A DNA stretch of 64,000 nt from Rhodopirellula islandica (GTDB lineage: Bacteria > Planctomycetota > Planctomycetia > Pirellulales > Pirellulaceae). The stretch is taken from the NCBI RefSeq assembly GCF_001027925.1, contig NZ_LECT01000044.1, forward strand, positions 372,001 to 436,000. Reading direction: 5' to 3'. The position numbers and the translations under genes were made by a program. The notes below the pieces were generated by a model. The model searched no databases and was not told the DNA's origin. It worked only from the letters and a program-made list of their open reading frames with translations. Positions 26,101-33,094 of the stretch are shown here, piece by piece. Position 1 is the stretch's first letter, and the number at the start of each line of letters is the position of its first letter.

Positions 26101-28912
26101 GGTCGTGGATCAAACCGGTTACGACGAAGACATCATCGACATGGACGCGGATTTGGAAGGCGAGCTTGGGATCGACAGCATCAAGCGAGCTCAGTTGCTG
26201 GGCGAGCTGGAACAGCAGTACGAGTTGCAATCGCTTCGCGAGTCGAACTTGAAGCTGTCGGATTTTCCGACGTTGACTTCGATCCACGCGTTTGTGATGG
26301 AGCAGATTGGTCAGCCTGCGGACGAAAAAAAAAACGCCTCGCTGAATCTCAGTTCTGACTCATCCGAAGTGACGTCTCAGGCACCCGCCTCGGGGACCCA
26401 TCGTTTCGTGATGCGAACGAAATCGGCACCGCGACGCGACGGGATGCCAGCGATGCGTCCACTGAACGGGGCCGCGCTGATTCTTGGCAACAATTCGGTC
26501 GCCGATGCAATCGCGAATCGGTGTCAAATGGCAGGTGTCCCGGTTCATCGCATCGCAGCTCAGCTGACTTTGACTGAACTCGATGCCGAACTGGATCGCG
26601 TCTGGTCTGTTGATGCCACGCCGCACCTTTTTCTGACCACGCCGCACGACGATGCGGCTTGTTGGACAACGTTGGACGCGGCGAGTTGGAAGCGGCGTCA
26701 ATCCGATGCGCTCGCGATTCCCTATCGCGTTTGTCAGCGTTGGATGCAGCGAACGATCGATGAAGACCGGATGGCTCAGGCGTCGTTGGTCTCCACCTTG
26801 AAGATGGGAGGAGGGTTTGGTTTCGACGCGATGTCGGAATTGGCTCAGTCTTCCAAGCTGATTCATGGTCGTTCAGCCGAGTCCGGCGGATTGGCTGGTT
26901 TGACCAAAGCGATGTTGATCGAGGCCTGGATGCGTGGTTACCGCGACACGCCGATGTTGATCATTGATCAGATCGAGGCTGCGAGCCCGGATGAGTTGGC
27001 CGAGGGCGTGTTTCGTGAGTTAGCCGTTCCGTCCTACGACGAGGAAGTCGCGGTCGCCGGTGAGAAACGATTGGCAACGGAAGCTCGCTACTCTCCGCTC
27101 GATGTTTCATCGCAGATGCCTCAGGTCACCCCCGGCGGCACTTGGATCGTTGCCGGCGGAGGTCGTGGGATCACGGCAATGACGGCGATGGCATTGGCCG
27201 AACGTCACGGGTTGAAACTGCATTTACTGGGGATGGCCCCGGTGCCACACATCGACCCGTCCGTGCGGGAACATGCTCAGCGAGATCGAGCGGACTTGCG
27301 CCGATCCGAGATGGCGCGCATTCAGCGAGAAGGCGGCAACCCCGTCAAGACTTGGCGGCAATTCGAAAAGGCCATTGAGATTGACCTCACGCTTGAGGAG
27401 TGTCGCGAACGTTCGATTGAGGCCACCTATCACAGCGTCAATGTTTCGGACTTCGAAGCGGTGGCGGAGGTTGTTGCCAAAATCCGCAGCATGGACGGTC
27501 CTATCCGGGGTGTGATTCAGGGTGCCGGTTCCGGCCAAGATGCGCGGTTTGATCGCAAGCGACCCGATAAAGTGGCGCAGTGTTTTTCCGCCAAAATCGA
27601 TGGCACGATCGCGTTGGCATCGGCGACGCAGAACGATCCATTGGAATGGTTCATCGGCTACGGTTCGATCAGCGGACGTTTCGGTGCCAATGGGCACACG
27701 GACTATTCCGCTGCCAACGAGATGCTTGCCAAGTTGATCGGTCGATTGCGACAGCAGCGTCCCGAGACGCGATGCGTGACCTTTCACTGGCACGCTTGGG
27801 GCGACGTTGGGATGGCGACCAAGCCTGAAGCCAAGTTGGCGCTCGATATGATTGGCATGGAATTCATGCCGGCCGAAGAGGGTCTGCAGCACTTTTTGAA
27901 CGAAGTCGAGCACGGTGGGGAGGAGGCCGAGGTGCTGATCACGGACCGCCGTTATGTTCGCAAATTCTTCCCCGCCGAATCGTCGCGAGCGGGGAACACG
28001 TTGCCCGGTCCCTCGCCCATGATCGATCCGACGGAACGCATGCCAGCGACAGCGCAAGATTCCTTCGCGGTGACATTGGACCCCGAACGCGATCTGTTTT
28101 TGAAGCACCACTTGGTCAACGGACGTCCCACGTTGCCGTTCGTGATGGCGATCGAACTGCTGGCCGAATCGGCTCGCTGGGGCACCGATCACAAGGTCGT
28201 GCGTTGCCGTGAGGTTTCGGCCACCATGCCGCTCAAGTTCATGACAGACGACGCGATCGCGGTGGAGTTGTTGCGAGATCCGTCGGTGCCGGGCCGTTGG
28301 TCATTGGTCAGCGATTTGCGTCGCCGAGATGGTCGATTGGTCCAAGCTCAACGCCCGCATTTTGCAGCGACGATCGAGTTGGGTGACGACAGTGTTCCTG
28401 TTGTGTCGCCTGGCAACGACGAGATGCTCGAGTCTGCGGTGGAATACGCCAGCGAGCAGGCGCCGATCTATCACGGTCCATCGCTTCAGTGTTTGCGGTC
28501 GATCGGATTCGGGAATGCCGACGCCGGTTTGTCAGGTGGAGATCCCGCGAAACGACCTCGTGCGGTCGGGACCATCGTCGCGCCCAGTCCCGCTCACTTG
28601 GCAGGCGAGGCTCGTCCGTTGTTGGGATGGGTTTTGTCGCCAGCCACGATGGATGCGGTCTTGTACGCGGCGGGCATGCTCGCTTACCGGGTTGCTGATC
28701 GGCCGAGTTTGCCAATCTCCTTTGATTCCATCGAAATCGGTCGCTTGCCTGATCCCGGCGAGCCATTGAAAGTTCACGTGCAGTGGGAAGGTGAGACCAC
28801 CACGGGTTCTTCTGGCGGTTCCGACGGCGGCATGATGTCGGCGGTTTTGGTGGGTCAGAATCAGGAACTGATCTTGCGAATCGGTGGCTATCGAATCGGT
28901 TGGCTTCGCTAA
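20105..28912 (+). CDS. PUFA-synthase-like type I polyketide synthase, 2935 residues
   Basis: Domains in order: an acyl/thioester-reductase-like SDR (TGASGMLG at 13-20, Tyr171/Lys175); KS1 (about 414-889) with intact Cys637, His767 and His807; a second KS (about 903-1290) where the cysteine position is Glu1116; acyltransferase (about 1435-1755) with PGQGSQ and Ser1530 in GHSFGE; two acyl carrier domains with Ser1914 and Ser2025 in GVDSIK/GIDSIK; ketoreductase (from about 2345) with Tyr2534; and a hot-dog dehydratase (from about 2650) with His2669 in HLVNGRPTLP and Asp2850. It should build and partly reduce an acyl chain, with enoyl reduction supplied elsewhere. Tandem ACPs and a CLF-like KS point to the PUFA-synthase-like group. 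It heads an operon with a Rieske oxygenase and a FabL-like reductase. The product is unknown. Confidence 0.92.
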   Translation: MSDSAYRRMPLITGASGMLGSYVVAELLRGRTECAVLVRAKGKLTAEQRMEQILGRFENAWQVSLPRPKILEGDLNRDDLGLKEESCEWVRANCDRILHSAASLSFLPADPQGDNEPYRTNVDGTRNVVAFCQKVGISQFHHVSTAYVCGKRSGRVKESEGTVGQSFANDYERSKLIAEGIVRESFGESSLTVYRPSIVIDRTGLSPVSGDRTIYGAFSMYQMLASRFGLPEDGQWFRDLGFSGSERKNIVDVDWIARAICKVMSTPRLHGRTYHLTTREGTAIQSLDAAFHSATTKWLQTRKPDRLKRPRQLSSASIGAGSERQELDQMAGPFVKTFLPYFRDDPIFDRANIDDVIATTHLDDTPEIGSEELLQMIGNWSAVPSKAPKVAKPASATGQPKAKPATVQQGGDPDDCVICGFEVRLPGGVDSAQAFEEMLFEGRSVIAPMPEDRLNRELYFENQKGVPGKTYTQLGGCVSPEPLDVAVEQAIGSLGVFDLTHRQFAQVAVAALKAASGTCRLSSASALHRTSDRSLAVDPVRAGVFVGHSGGTELGGPLAMATMADTTMELVDQVPSLQSVDSDSRKQVKASISSAIRQDRPRYEPGHSPAFNAYSAASLAARLMGFEGRREVIDAACSSSLLALQHAASAIEANRLDLAVVGGATFNNVDNLALFSQSGACSETGSFPFDNRASGLISSEGYVAVVVARRSVAEANGLPVLATLRGVGVASDGKGKGLWAPRSEGQQTAMRRAVDSDPLNIDYLECHATSTQVGDATELESLTSLLRANQSQQGVLPIGSVKSNLGHLLEAAGLVGVVKCLLAMRRGQIPPSIHFALPTERHDWTDAPVRIVDRVEPWQQRTSSDGRVAAVNAFGIGGLNAHAVIEEKPSVRHSTSQTNQEEEPIAIVGRGVVLPGAANLQAFRELLQSGRSAISDPPEGRWVGTRSGAWLGVNPGSDRSSYTTPHCRGGYVRDFKFDAQSYRIPPKMVANANPAQLMLIEAVRQAMDEFDGGQWSVDRERVGVVVGTIFGGQFSNELQIGLRLPEITQHLRRSLASMGWDDSKTNVVADELRTLTLEKYGALLDETGGFTASTLASRIARTFDLMGGAFAVDADEASGGLALITAMEQLHAGAVDLALCGVTQRGMDLVAFEQLARKEQLLPSGRPEDLPDDGSQIIPGEGVAVLTLQRLSDAKAQGRTILGVLSKPTEAFSSDVVAARAESALRSRMPGFISSQKLVGQIGHLGGGQGIIRAIAATLTPKFSSESSSSVSIPIGEVADDGYRVNYSVSPQMNYEPSTLPTGETPLISTSLVSTPQPTSSVSTRSLADALVKESGLGSSGTLVVRLQCATLEGLRVALSEVASGKSASESCVPAFTSSSVTACRAVLLGKDDSELSAAASAAIAGPIRQQVSGVLAKKDGWVWLPNARSSECASPRVGWLFPGQGSQYSAVPAWLDTNDSSASRAFLDGFDQQLKSLGLPVVSDRLHDPDSQLGRDVWWTQAWVLAVGSMFADSLLRRGLRPDVVLGHSFGECTAAWCAGVVTTRQAIEFAKSRSDSVVMTTRERGELLSVRGAPSAVDAALQGSEIRYTISHHNSPQQTVIAGDPEQMTAAKKQLASAGMASVVIPVPAAFHTPEMMPAQEMLRARFTGQNARPPRFAFLSAVSNRYLAEPSEIVDNLVTQLTRPVCFSGATERLVHDGCELLVEVGPNNVLTRLATATVAPHVLCMSADDRGRDPNRQRQLIELAYESLGQSTRASSESVSKASASVVSSQTHVHQPSTLTASRPAFEVVDVTRRSRRQQEVSQEEPRSASAQDSGVKASSAVAESVTVHSVGKNGSDHRNGMQNGDVVSSPMQPMATVTTAANPVADTGMRERLQSARSFLFDLVVDLTGYDPEVIEFDADLEAELGVDSIKKAQLIGEIVQWGNLEVDTQSMRLAQFASLDDILQLVGDPAGLEDTELVSAPIDARGHNDQPESNPTEDFNTTAESLQRLMIDLVVDQTGYDEDIIDMDADLEGELGIDSIKRAQLLGELEQQYELQSLRESNLKLSDFPTLTSIHAFVMEQIGQPADEKKNASLNLSSDSSEVTSQAPASGTHRFVMRTKSAPRRDGMPAMRPLNGAALILGNNSVADAIANRCQMAGVPVHRIAAQLTLTELDAELDRVWSVDATPHLFLTTPHDDAACWTTLDAASWKRRQSDALAIPYRVCQRWMQRTIDEDRMAQASLVSTLKMGGGFGFDAMSELAQSSKLIHGRSAESGGLAGLTKAMLIEAWMRGYRDTPMLIIDQIEAASPDELAEGVFRELAVPSYDEEVAVAGEKRLATEARYSPLDVSSQMPQVTPGGTWIVAGGGRGITAMTAMALAERHGLKLHLLGMAPVPHIDPSVREHAQRDRADLRRSEMARIQREGGNPVKTWRQFEKAIEIDLTLEECRERSIEATYHSVNVSDFEAVAEVVAKIRSMDGPIRGVIQGAGSGQDARFDRKRPDKVAQCFSAKIDGTIALASATQNDPLEWFIGYGSISGRFGANGHTDYSAANEMLAKLIGRLRQQRPETRCVTFHWHAWGDVGMATKPEAKLALDMIGMEFMPAEEGLQHFLNEVEHGGEEAEVLITDRRYVRKFFPAESSRAGNTLPGPSPMIDPTERMPATAQDSFAVTLDPERDLFLKHHLVNGRPTLPFVMAIELLAESARWGTDHKVVRCREVSATMPLKFMTDDAIAVELLRDPSVPGRWSLVSDLRRRDGRLVQAQRPHFAATIELGDDSVPVVSPGNDEMLESAVEYASEQAPIYHGPSLQCLRSIGFGNADAGLSGGDPAKRPRAVGTIVAPSPAHLAGEARPLLGWVLSPATMDAVLYAAGMLAYRVADRPSLPISFDSIEIGRLPDPGEPLKVHVQWEGETTTGSSGGSDGGMMSAVLVGQNQELILRIGGYRIGWLR

Positions 28913-28915
28913 GCC

Positions 28916-30103
28916 ATGTATCACGCCACGAATTCGCAGCCGGCATTGTTGCCGTCGAACTGGTACACCGATCCATCGATTCATGATCGCGAGCGGATTG
29001 CGCTGCGTCAGGCAGGGTGGCAATTGGTCACAACCACGACCGAGCTATCGAAGCCCGGCGACTACCAAGCGCTGGACCGATTGGGCGTGCCGCTGATCGT
29101 TCGCAATCACGACGGCGAATTGGTGGCTCTGCGAAACGTGTGTGCGCATCGGCAGTGCCAATTGGTGACGGAAGGCGGCGGCCACGCGAAAGAGTTGAAG
29201 TGCCCTTACCACGGTTGGCAGTACGGCGGTGATGGACGCACTCGCAAGATTCCTGCCGCCAAGAATTTTCCGCACTTCGATCGGGAGCTCTATCGGTTGG
29301 GGAGTTTTCCGGTACGAGTGGTTGGCCAGTTGGTCTTCGTGAATCTGTCTGGTGGAGCCAGTCAGGGAGCGGATGAATCGGATCTCGCGACGCTCGGCGA
29401 CGATGATTGGGTGAGCGACTTCGCAGCGAACACGGATGCGACGTCGTGGAGGCAAGTTCTGCAAGAGGAACTGGAGTATCCCTGTGATTGGAAAATTCCG
29501 ATTGAAGGTTCGCTCGAGAGCTATCATCTCAGTGAGGTTCACTCGCAAACGTTTGGCAGCGATCCAGGTGAAAGCGAGAGCACGCATGAGTTGATGGCGT
29601 GGGGAACTCGATTCCGCACGGATGCCCGAGACGATTCCTTTTTAGCTCGGATGGAGGAACGTGTGATGCGTTGGATGGTCGGAGAATTCGGGCCTCATTA
29701 TCAGCATGTGCATGTGTTCCCAAATATCATGGCTTCGTTCACAGACACGATGAGTTTGGTCTATCAGATCACTCCCATCGGAATATCAACCAGCAAAATG
29801 ACGGTGTTCGGATTCACGCGTCGCCCCAAACGCTCGGGCGTTGTCGGGAAGATGGTTGCGAACGGATTGGGACGCAGCGCCGCATCGATGGCTCGAAAGG
29901 TGTTGGCCGAAGATGCAGCGATCTTTCCACGGGTTCAGGCCGGAATGGATTCAGCCGGCGCGGCCGGGATGAACGAGAAGGCAAGTCGGATCTTTGGACG
30001 CTGTGAAGAGAGGCTGCATGCCTTTCATGTGCACTGGAACGCATCGATGAAGGCTGAGAGCATGAAGTCAAACAAAGATTCGTTGGAAGATCATCATGAA
30101 TGA
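28916..30103 (+). CDS. Rieske non-heme iron oxygenase, alpha subunit
   Basis: The product has 395 residues. The Rieske 2Fe-2S site is complete: Cys76-x-His78 (CAHRQC) and Cys96-x2-His99 (CPYHGW). The mononuclear iron site has WKIPIEGSLESYH with His203 and His208 in the H-x4-H pattern, and Asp332 (EDAAIFPRVQ) as the likely third ligand. Such enzymes hydroxylate or demethylate substrates using electrons from a reductase; a ferredoxin-NADP reductase is encoded at 36195, but not in the operon. The gene starts three bases after the megasynthase stop and overlaps the next gene by 8 bases, so it very probably oxidises the megasynthase product. Confidence 0.92.
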   Translation: MYHATNSQPALLPSNWYTDPSIHDRERIALRQAGWQLVTTTTELSKPGDYQALDRLGVPLIVRNHDGELVALRNVCAHRQCQLVTEGGGHAKELKCPYHGWQYGGDGRTRKIPAAKNFPHFDRELYRLGSFPVRVVGQLVFVNLSGGASQGADESDLATLGDDDWVSDFAANTDATSWRQVLQEELEYPCDWKIPIEGSLESYHLSEVHSQTFGSDPGESESTHELMAWGTRFRTDARDDSFLARMEERVMRWMVGEFGPHYQHVHVFPNIMASFTDTMSLVYQITPIGISTSKMTVFGFTRRPKRSGVVGKMVANGLGRSAASMARKVLAEDAAIFPRVQAGMDSAGAAGMNEKASRIFGRCEERLHAFHVHWNASMKAESMKSNKDSLEDHHE

Positions 30104-30893
30104 GGGATCAGGATCAAGTATGAAACCATTGGCGGATTTAGTTGGCAAGCGAGCGCTCGTTACCGGCGCCAGTCGTGGCATTGGCCGTGCGATTGCGTTG
30201 GAGCTGGCCGCTCGAGGTGCTTGCGTTGCGATCAACTTTTTGAAGTCCGAGGAACAAGCGGTCCAAGTCGCGACGGAAATTGCTGACTCAGGCGGAACGG
30301 TGATGTTGGTGCGAGCCGACGTCTCATCGAAAGAAGACGTGGAAGCGATGGTGGAGAGCGTCTCGCAGAAATGGGGCGGATTGGACATTGTGGTCAGCAA
30401 TGCTGCGGCCGGCGGTTTTCGCGATTTGAATGACCTGACGCCCGTCAACTTCGAAGCGGTGCTTCGCAGCAATTCGGCCCCTGTGGTGTGGTTGGCTCAG
30501 GCGGCATGGAAGCATTTGGCGGCCGGGGATTCGCACGGGAAGTTGGTCGCAGTCAGCAGTCACGGTTCCAATTGGGCCGTGCCTCACTACGGGGCCATCG
30601 GTGCATCGAAGGCGGCACTCGAAGCTTTGGTGCGTCACCTCGCACTTGAGTTTGGAGACCGTGGGATCAACTTCAATTGCGTGTTGCCGGGCATCATTGC
30701 CACGGATGCCATCGCCAGCATGCCGGGTTCCGAGGGGCTGATCGAAGCAGCGAGCGAGCGAATGATGGTCGGCAAACGCCGCTTGTGCGAACAAGACGTG
30801 TCGTCCGTGGTGGCATTTCTGTGCGGCGAAGGAAGTGATTTGATTCAAGGGCAAACGCTCGTGATCGACGGTGGCGTCAGCATTCGCGTGTGA
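30096..30893 (+). CDS. SDR, FabL-like enoyl-ACP reductase candidate
   Basis: The product is a 265-residue short-chain dehydrogenase. It has TGASRGIG (23-30) for the dinucleotide, NAAAGG, and the active-site pair Tyr165 and Lys172. The spacing Y-x6-K, in HYGAIGASK, is that of enoyl-ACP reductases of the FabI/FabL type rather than the Y-x3-K of ordinary ketoreductases. This suggests it supplies the enoyl reduction that the megasynthase lacks. The first ATG (30096) overlaps the Rieske stop by 8 bases; an ATG at 30120 is also possible. Third gene of the operon. Activity is inferred from motif and context. Confidence 0.85.
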   Translation: MNEGSGSSMKPLADLVGKRALVTGASRGIGRAIALELAARGACVAINFLKSEEQAVQVATEIADSGGTVMLVRADVSSKEDVEAMVESVSQKWGGLDIVVSNAAAGGFRDLNDLTPVNFEAVLRSNSAPVVWLAQAAWKHLAAGDSHGKLVAVSSHGSNWAVPHYGAIGASKAALEALVRHLALEFGDRGINFNCVLPGIIATDAIASMPGSEGLIEAASERMMVGKRRLCEQDVSSVVAFLCGEGSDLIQGQTLVIDGGVSIRV

Positions 30894-30952
30894 TGCGAAG
30901 GTGGACCCAAACAAGTTTTCATGACAGATGTTTTTAGGCGATTGGGAGTCCG

Positions 30953-32242
30953 ATGATTGACCCATTGATTCTTCGACGAGCGACGATCGCTCTCGTGATC
31001 CTGTTGGCAGGAATGGTTGCGTGGCAGGTGGTGAAGTCCACGTCTGAGCAGCCTGCTGCGAGCAAGGAGCGTGAGCCGAACGTGCCTGAACTGAACCTTG
31101 GTAGTTTTGCGCAGCCGTCCTTCTCTTCGAAGTCAGAAGACGCAGCTGACGATGCACGCGGCGAACTGACCCTTCGTGTTGGCAAAATTGGATCTGCGCC
31201 GCGCCGCGATGAGATCACGGTGTTGAAATCATTGCCGGACTCGGAACGTGAATGGACGCGTGCCTACACAATGGCGAAAGCCAACGCTTGTCGGATCGTT
31301 GCTCCGGGGGCATCCGTCTCAGCGCCGCTGTCGATGGCTCGCACCGGCCAGCACGGTGAGTTGGGGCGATTGTCTGCGATCACGATTGGTTTGGAGATGG
31401 CGTCGCAAGGCCGTCAGAAATTGCCCGCCGTCACTCGTCAGCAGGTGGACCAGTACTTCGAGGATCATCGTTTGTCGGTCCAGCCGCAGATGTTTTACGA
31501 CGAGCAAAAACGCGTTTACTTTGGCACCGATTGCGCGGCAGCATTCTTCGAAATTGAACGTCCCGGTTACACCATCGAGCCGGAGCCGATGATCAATGTG
31601 GCGGTCAGTCGATTTCGGACGCTGGGGATTGTTGGCATGCCGGAGGATTCTGGCGTGTTGCTGGGGCGGACGTTGGCATTGATGTTCGCATTCGAGAAGA
31701 GCGATGACACGGTGTCTGGAGTCGCCGATGGCGGTCGTCAGGCGTTGGAGTTGATGCTCTTGCATTTGCCTCCGGAATCCACCGCGGATGACTTCAAGAT
31801 TGAGGTCTATATCACCAGCGATGAGCGAGCCAGTTTGCATCGGTTGGACTTGGGAAACGAGGCGGTCAATTCGCCGCTCCCGACGATCTCATCGGAGGTT
31901 CGTTTCGACAAGATGATTTTGATGGGGATGTACCCTGCGGAACCCGTGGTCACCAAGATTCACTTCCGATCGGCCGGCATCCTGTCGATGGAAATGATCA
32001 CTCGGCTTTCGCGAGGCACGAGTGAACGCACAGCGATGAGTCTGACGGAGATCTTGGATGAGTTTGGGAAGCTCTCGATGCAGTCGCCCATCGACACTTC
32101 GCCGAAGTACGAAGACGCGGAAGTGGCCGAAGCGGCTCGCCGGAAGTACGAACGTTTGCGGGCGATGCGGGAAGAGGTGTCGCGGGATGACGAAATCTCG
32201 ATGCCATCCATGCGTCCGTTGATGACCGGCTTGGATGACTGA
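30953..32242 (+). CDS. Membrane-anchored protein of unknown function
   Basis: The product has 429 residues. A single N-terminal hydrophobic segment (about 9-27) would anchor it with the rest outside the cytoplasm, or act as a signal sequence. The remainder looks globular, without a motif I recognise, and ends in a charged helical tail (EVAEAARRKYERLRAMREE). It starts 59 bases after the SDR and could be read through from the megasynthase operon, but this spacing is not diagnostic. Coding character is convincing in length and composition; function is open. Confidence 0.7.
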   Translation: MIDPLILRRATIALVILLAGMVAWQVVKSTSEQPAASKEREPNVPELNLGSFAQPSFSSKSEDAADDARGELTLRVGKIGSAPRRDEITVLKSLPDSEREWTRAYTMAKANACRIVAPGASVSAPLSMARTGQHGELGRLSAITIGLEMASQGRQKLPAVTRQQVDQYFEDHRLSVQPQMFYDEQKRVYFGTDCAAAFFEIERPGYTIEPEPMINVAVSRFRTLGIVGMPEDSGVLLGRTLALMFAFEKSDDTVSGVADGGRQALELMLLHLPPESTADDFKIEVYITSDERASLHRLDLGNEAVNSPLPTISSEVRFDKMILMGMYPAEPVVTKIHFRSAGILSMEMITRLSRGTSERTAMSLTEILDEFGKLSMQSPIDTSPKYEDAEVAEAARRKYERLRAMREEVSRDDEISMPSMRPLMTGLDD

Positions 32243-32307
32243 GCGACTTCGGAGGTGACAGTTCGAATCAGCGGGCGATGGCGCACGCGCGAAAGCGGAG
32301 TGGGCGC

Positions 32308-32346
32308 AAAAAAACGGAAGCCAATCTGATATCAGACTGGCTTCCG
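32308..32346 (-). terminator. Rho-independent terminator of the RRM gene
   Basis: A 16-bp near-perfect inverted repeat (CGGAAGCCA...TGGCTTCCG, 32315-32346, one mismatch) is followed on the reverse strand by seven T (32308-32314). It lies just past the stop of the RRM gene at 32379. Its position also faces the end of the forward gene at 32242, so it may slow readthrough from that side too. Confidence 0.85.
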
Positions 32347-32378
32347 CTCATGCATATGATTCGTCGTAGGTTTCGGGC

Positions 32379-32807
32379 TCAGCGATCGCCGCGGCCACCG
32401 TAGCCGCCACCACCGCCGCCGCCGTATCCACCACCACCGCCGCCGCCGTAGCCACCGCCACCGCCGCGGTTGCCACCGCCACCGCCGTAACCACCGCCGC
32501 CGCTGCGACCGCCGCCACCACCGTAGCCTCCACCACCGCCGCCGCCGCCACCACTGCGTGGCTCGCGAGGTCGAGCTTCATTGACCGTCACACCACGGCC
32601 ATCAATTTCATGACCGTTCAGGTTTTCGATCGCGTCCTTGGCGCCTTCGGCATCCGCCATTTCGACGAAGGCAAATCCGCGACTACGTCCTGTCTCTCGA
32701 TCCATGATGATGTTCACAGCTGACACTTCGCCATACTGTTCGAACGCGCCACGGAGTTCTTCTTCGGTGGCCTTGAACGAGAGGTTCCCGACATAAATGT
32801 TCGTCAC
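32379..32807 (-). CDS. Glycine-rich RRM RNA-binding protein
   Basis: The product has 142 residues. One RRM fills residues 1-82, with RNP2 IYVGNL (4-9) and RNP1 RGFAFVEM (43-50), both with the aromatic residues that stack on RNA. The tail (about 85-142) is almost only Gly with Tyr, Arg and Ser (repeats of GGGGGYGG type). This layout matches cyanobacterial and planctomycete cold-responsive Rbp proteins. The start is a GTG without a clear ribosome site. The tail is encoded by GC-rich near-repeats that may vary in length between strains. Likely role: RNA chaperone. Confidence 0.93.
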   Translation of the reverse strand: MTNIYVGNLSFKATEEELRGAFEQYGEVSAVNIIMDRETGRSRGFAFVEMADAEGAKDAIENLNGHEIDGRGVTVNEARPREPRSGGGGGGGGGYGGGGGRSGGGGYGGGGGNRGGGGGYGGGGGGGYGGGGGGGYGGRGDR

Positions 32808-33094
32808 TTATCTGATACCCTGCAAACCGTCACCAACGAGGCAAGATGCCTCTCGCATTCGGGCTCGTTTCACTGGAAAACGCTTCCAAAACAAACCAAC
32901 CAACCCAAATGTGGTGCTCAACTGACTGCGCAGCGTGAACCATCCCGATACCCCAGTCAATCCCATCTTTTTGCCCCTCCCTCGGAATTCACGAAACAGT
33001 TCGAGAGCTCTCAAAACGGTTTCCACTGGGGTTTTGGACGGATCGCAATCCTTTCGCATCCCTCGGATTCCGCCGCAAACCCGAAGTCTTGATC

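Noticed and set aside
32390-32560. Possible CRISPR or tandem repeat array
   Set aside because: The repeats are glycine codons of an RRM protein in frame, with no spacers.
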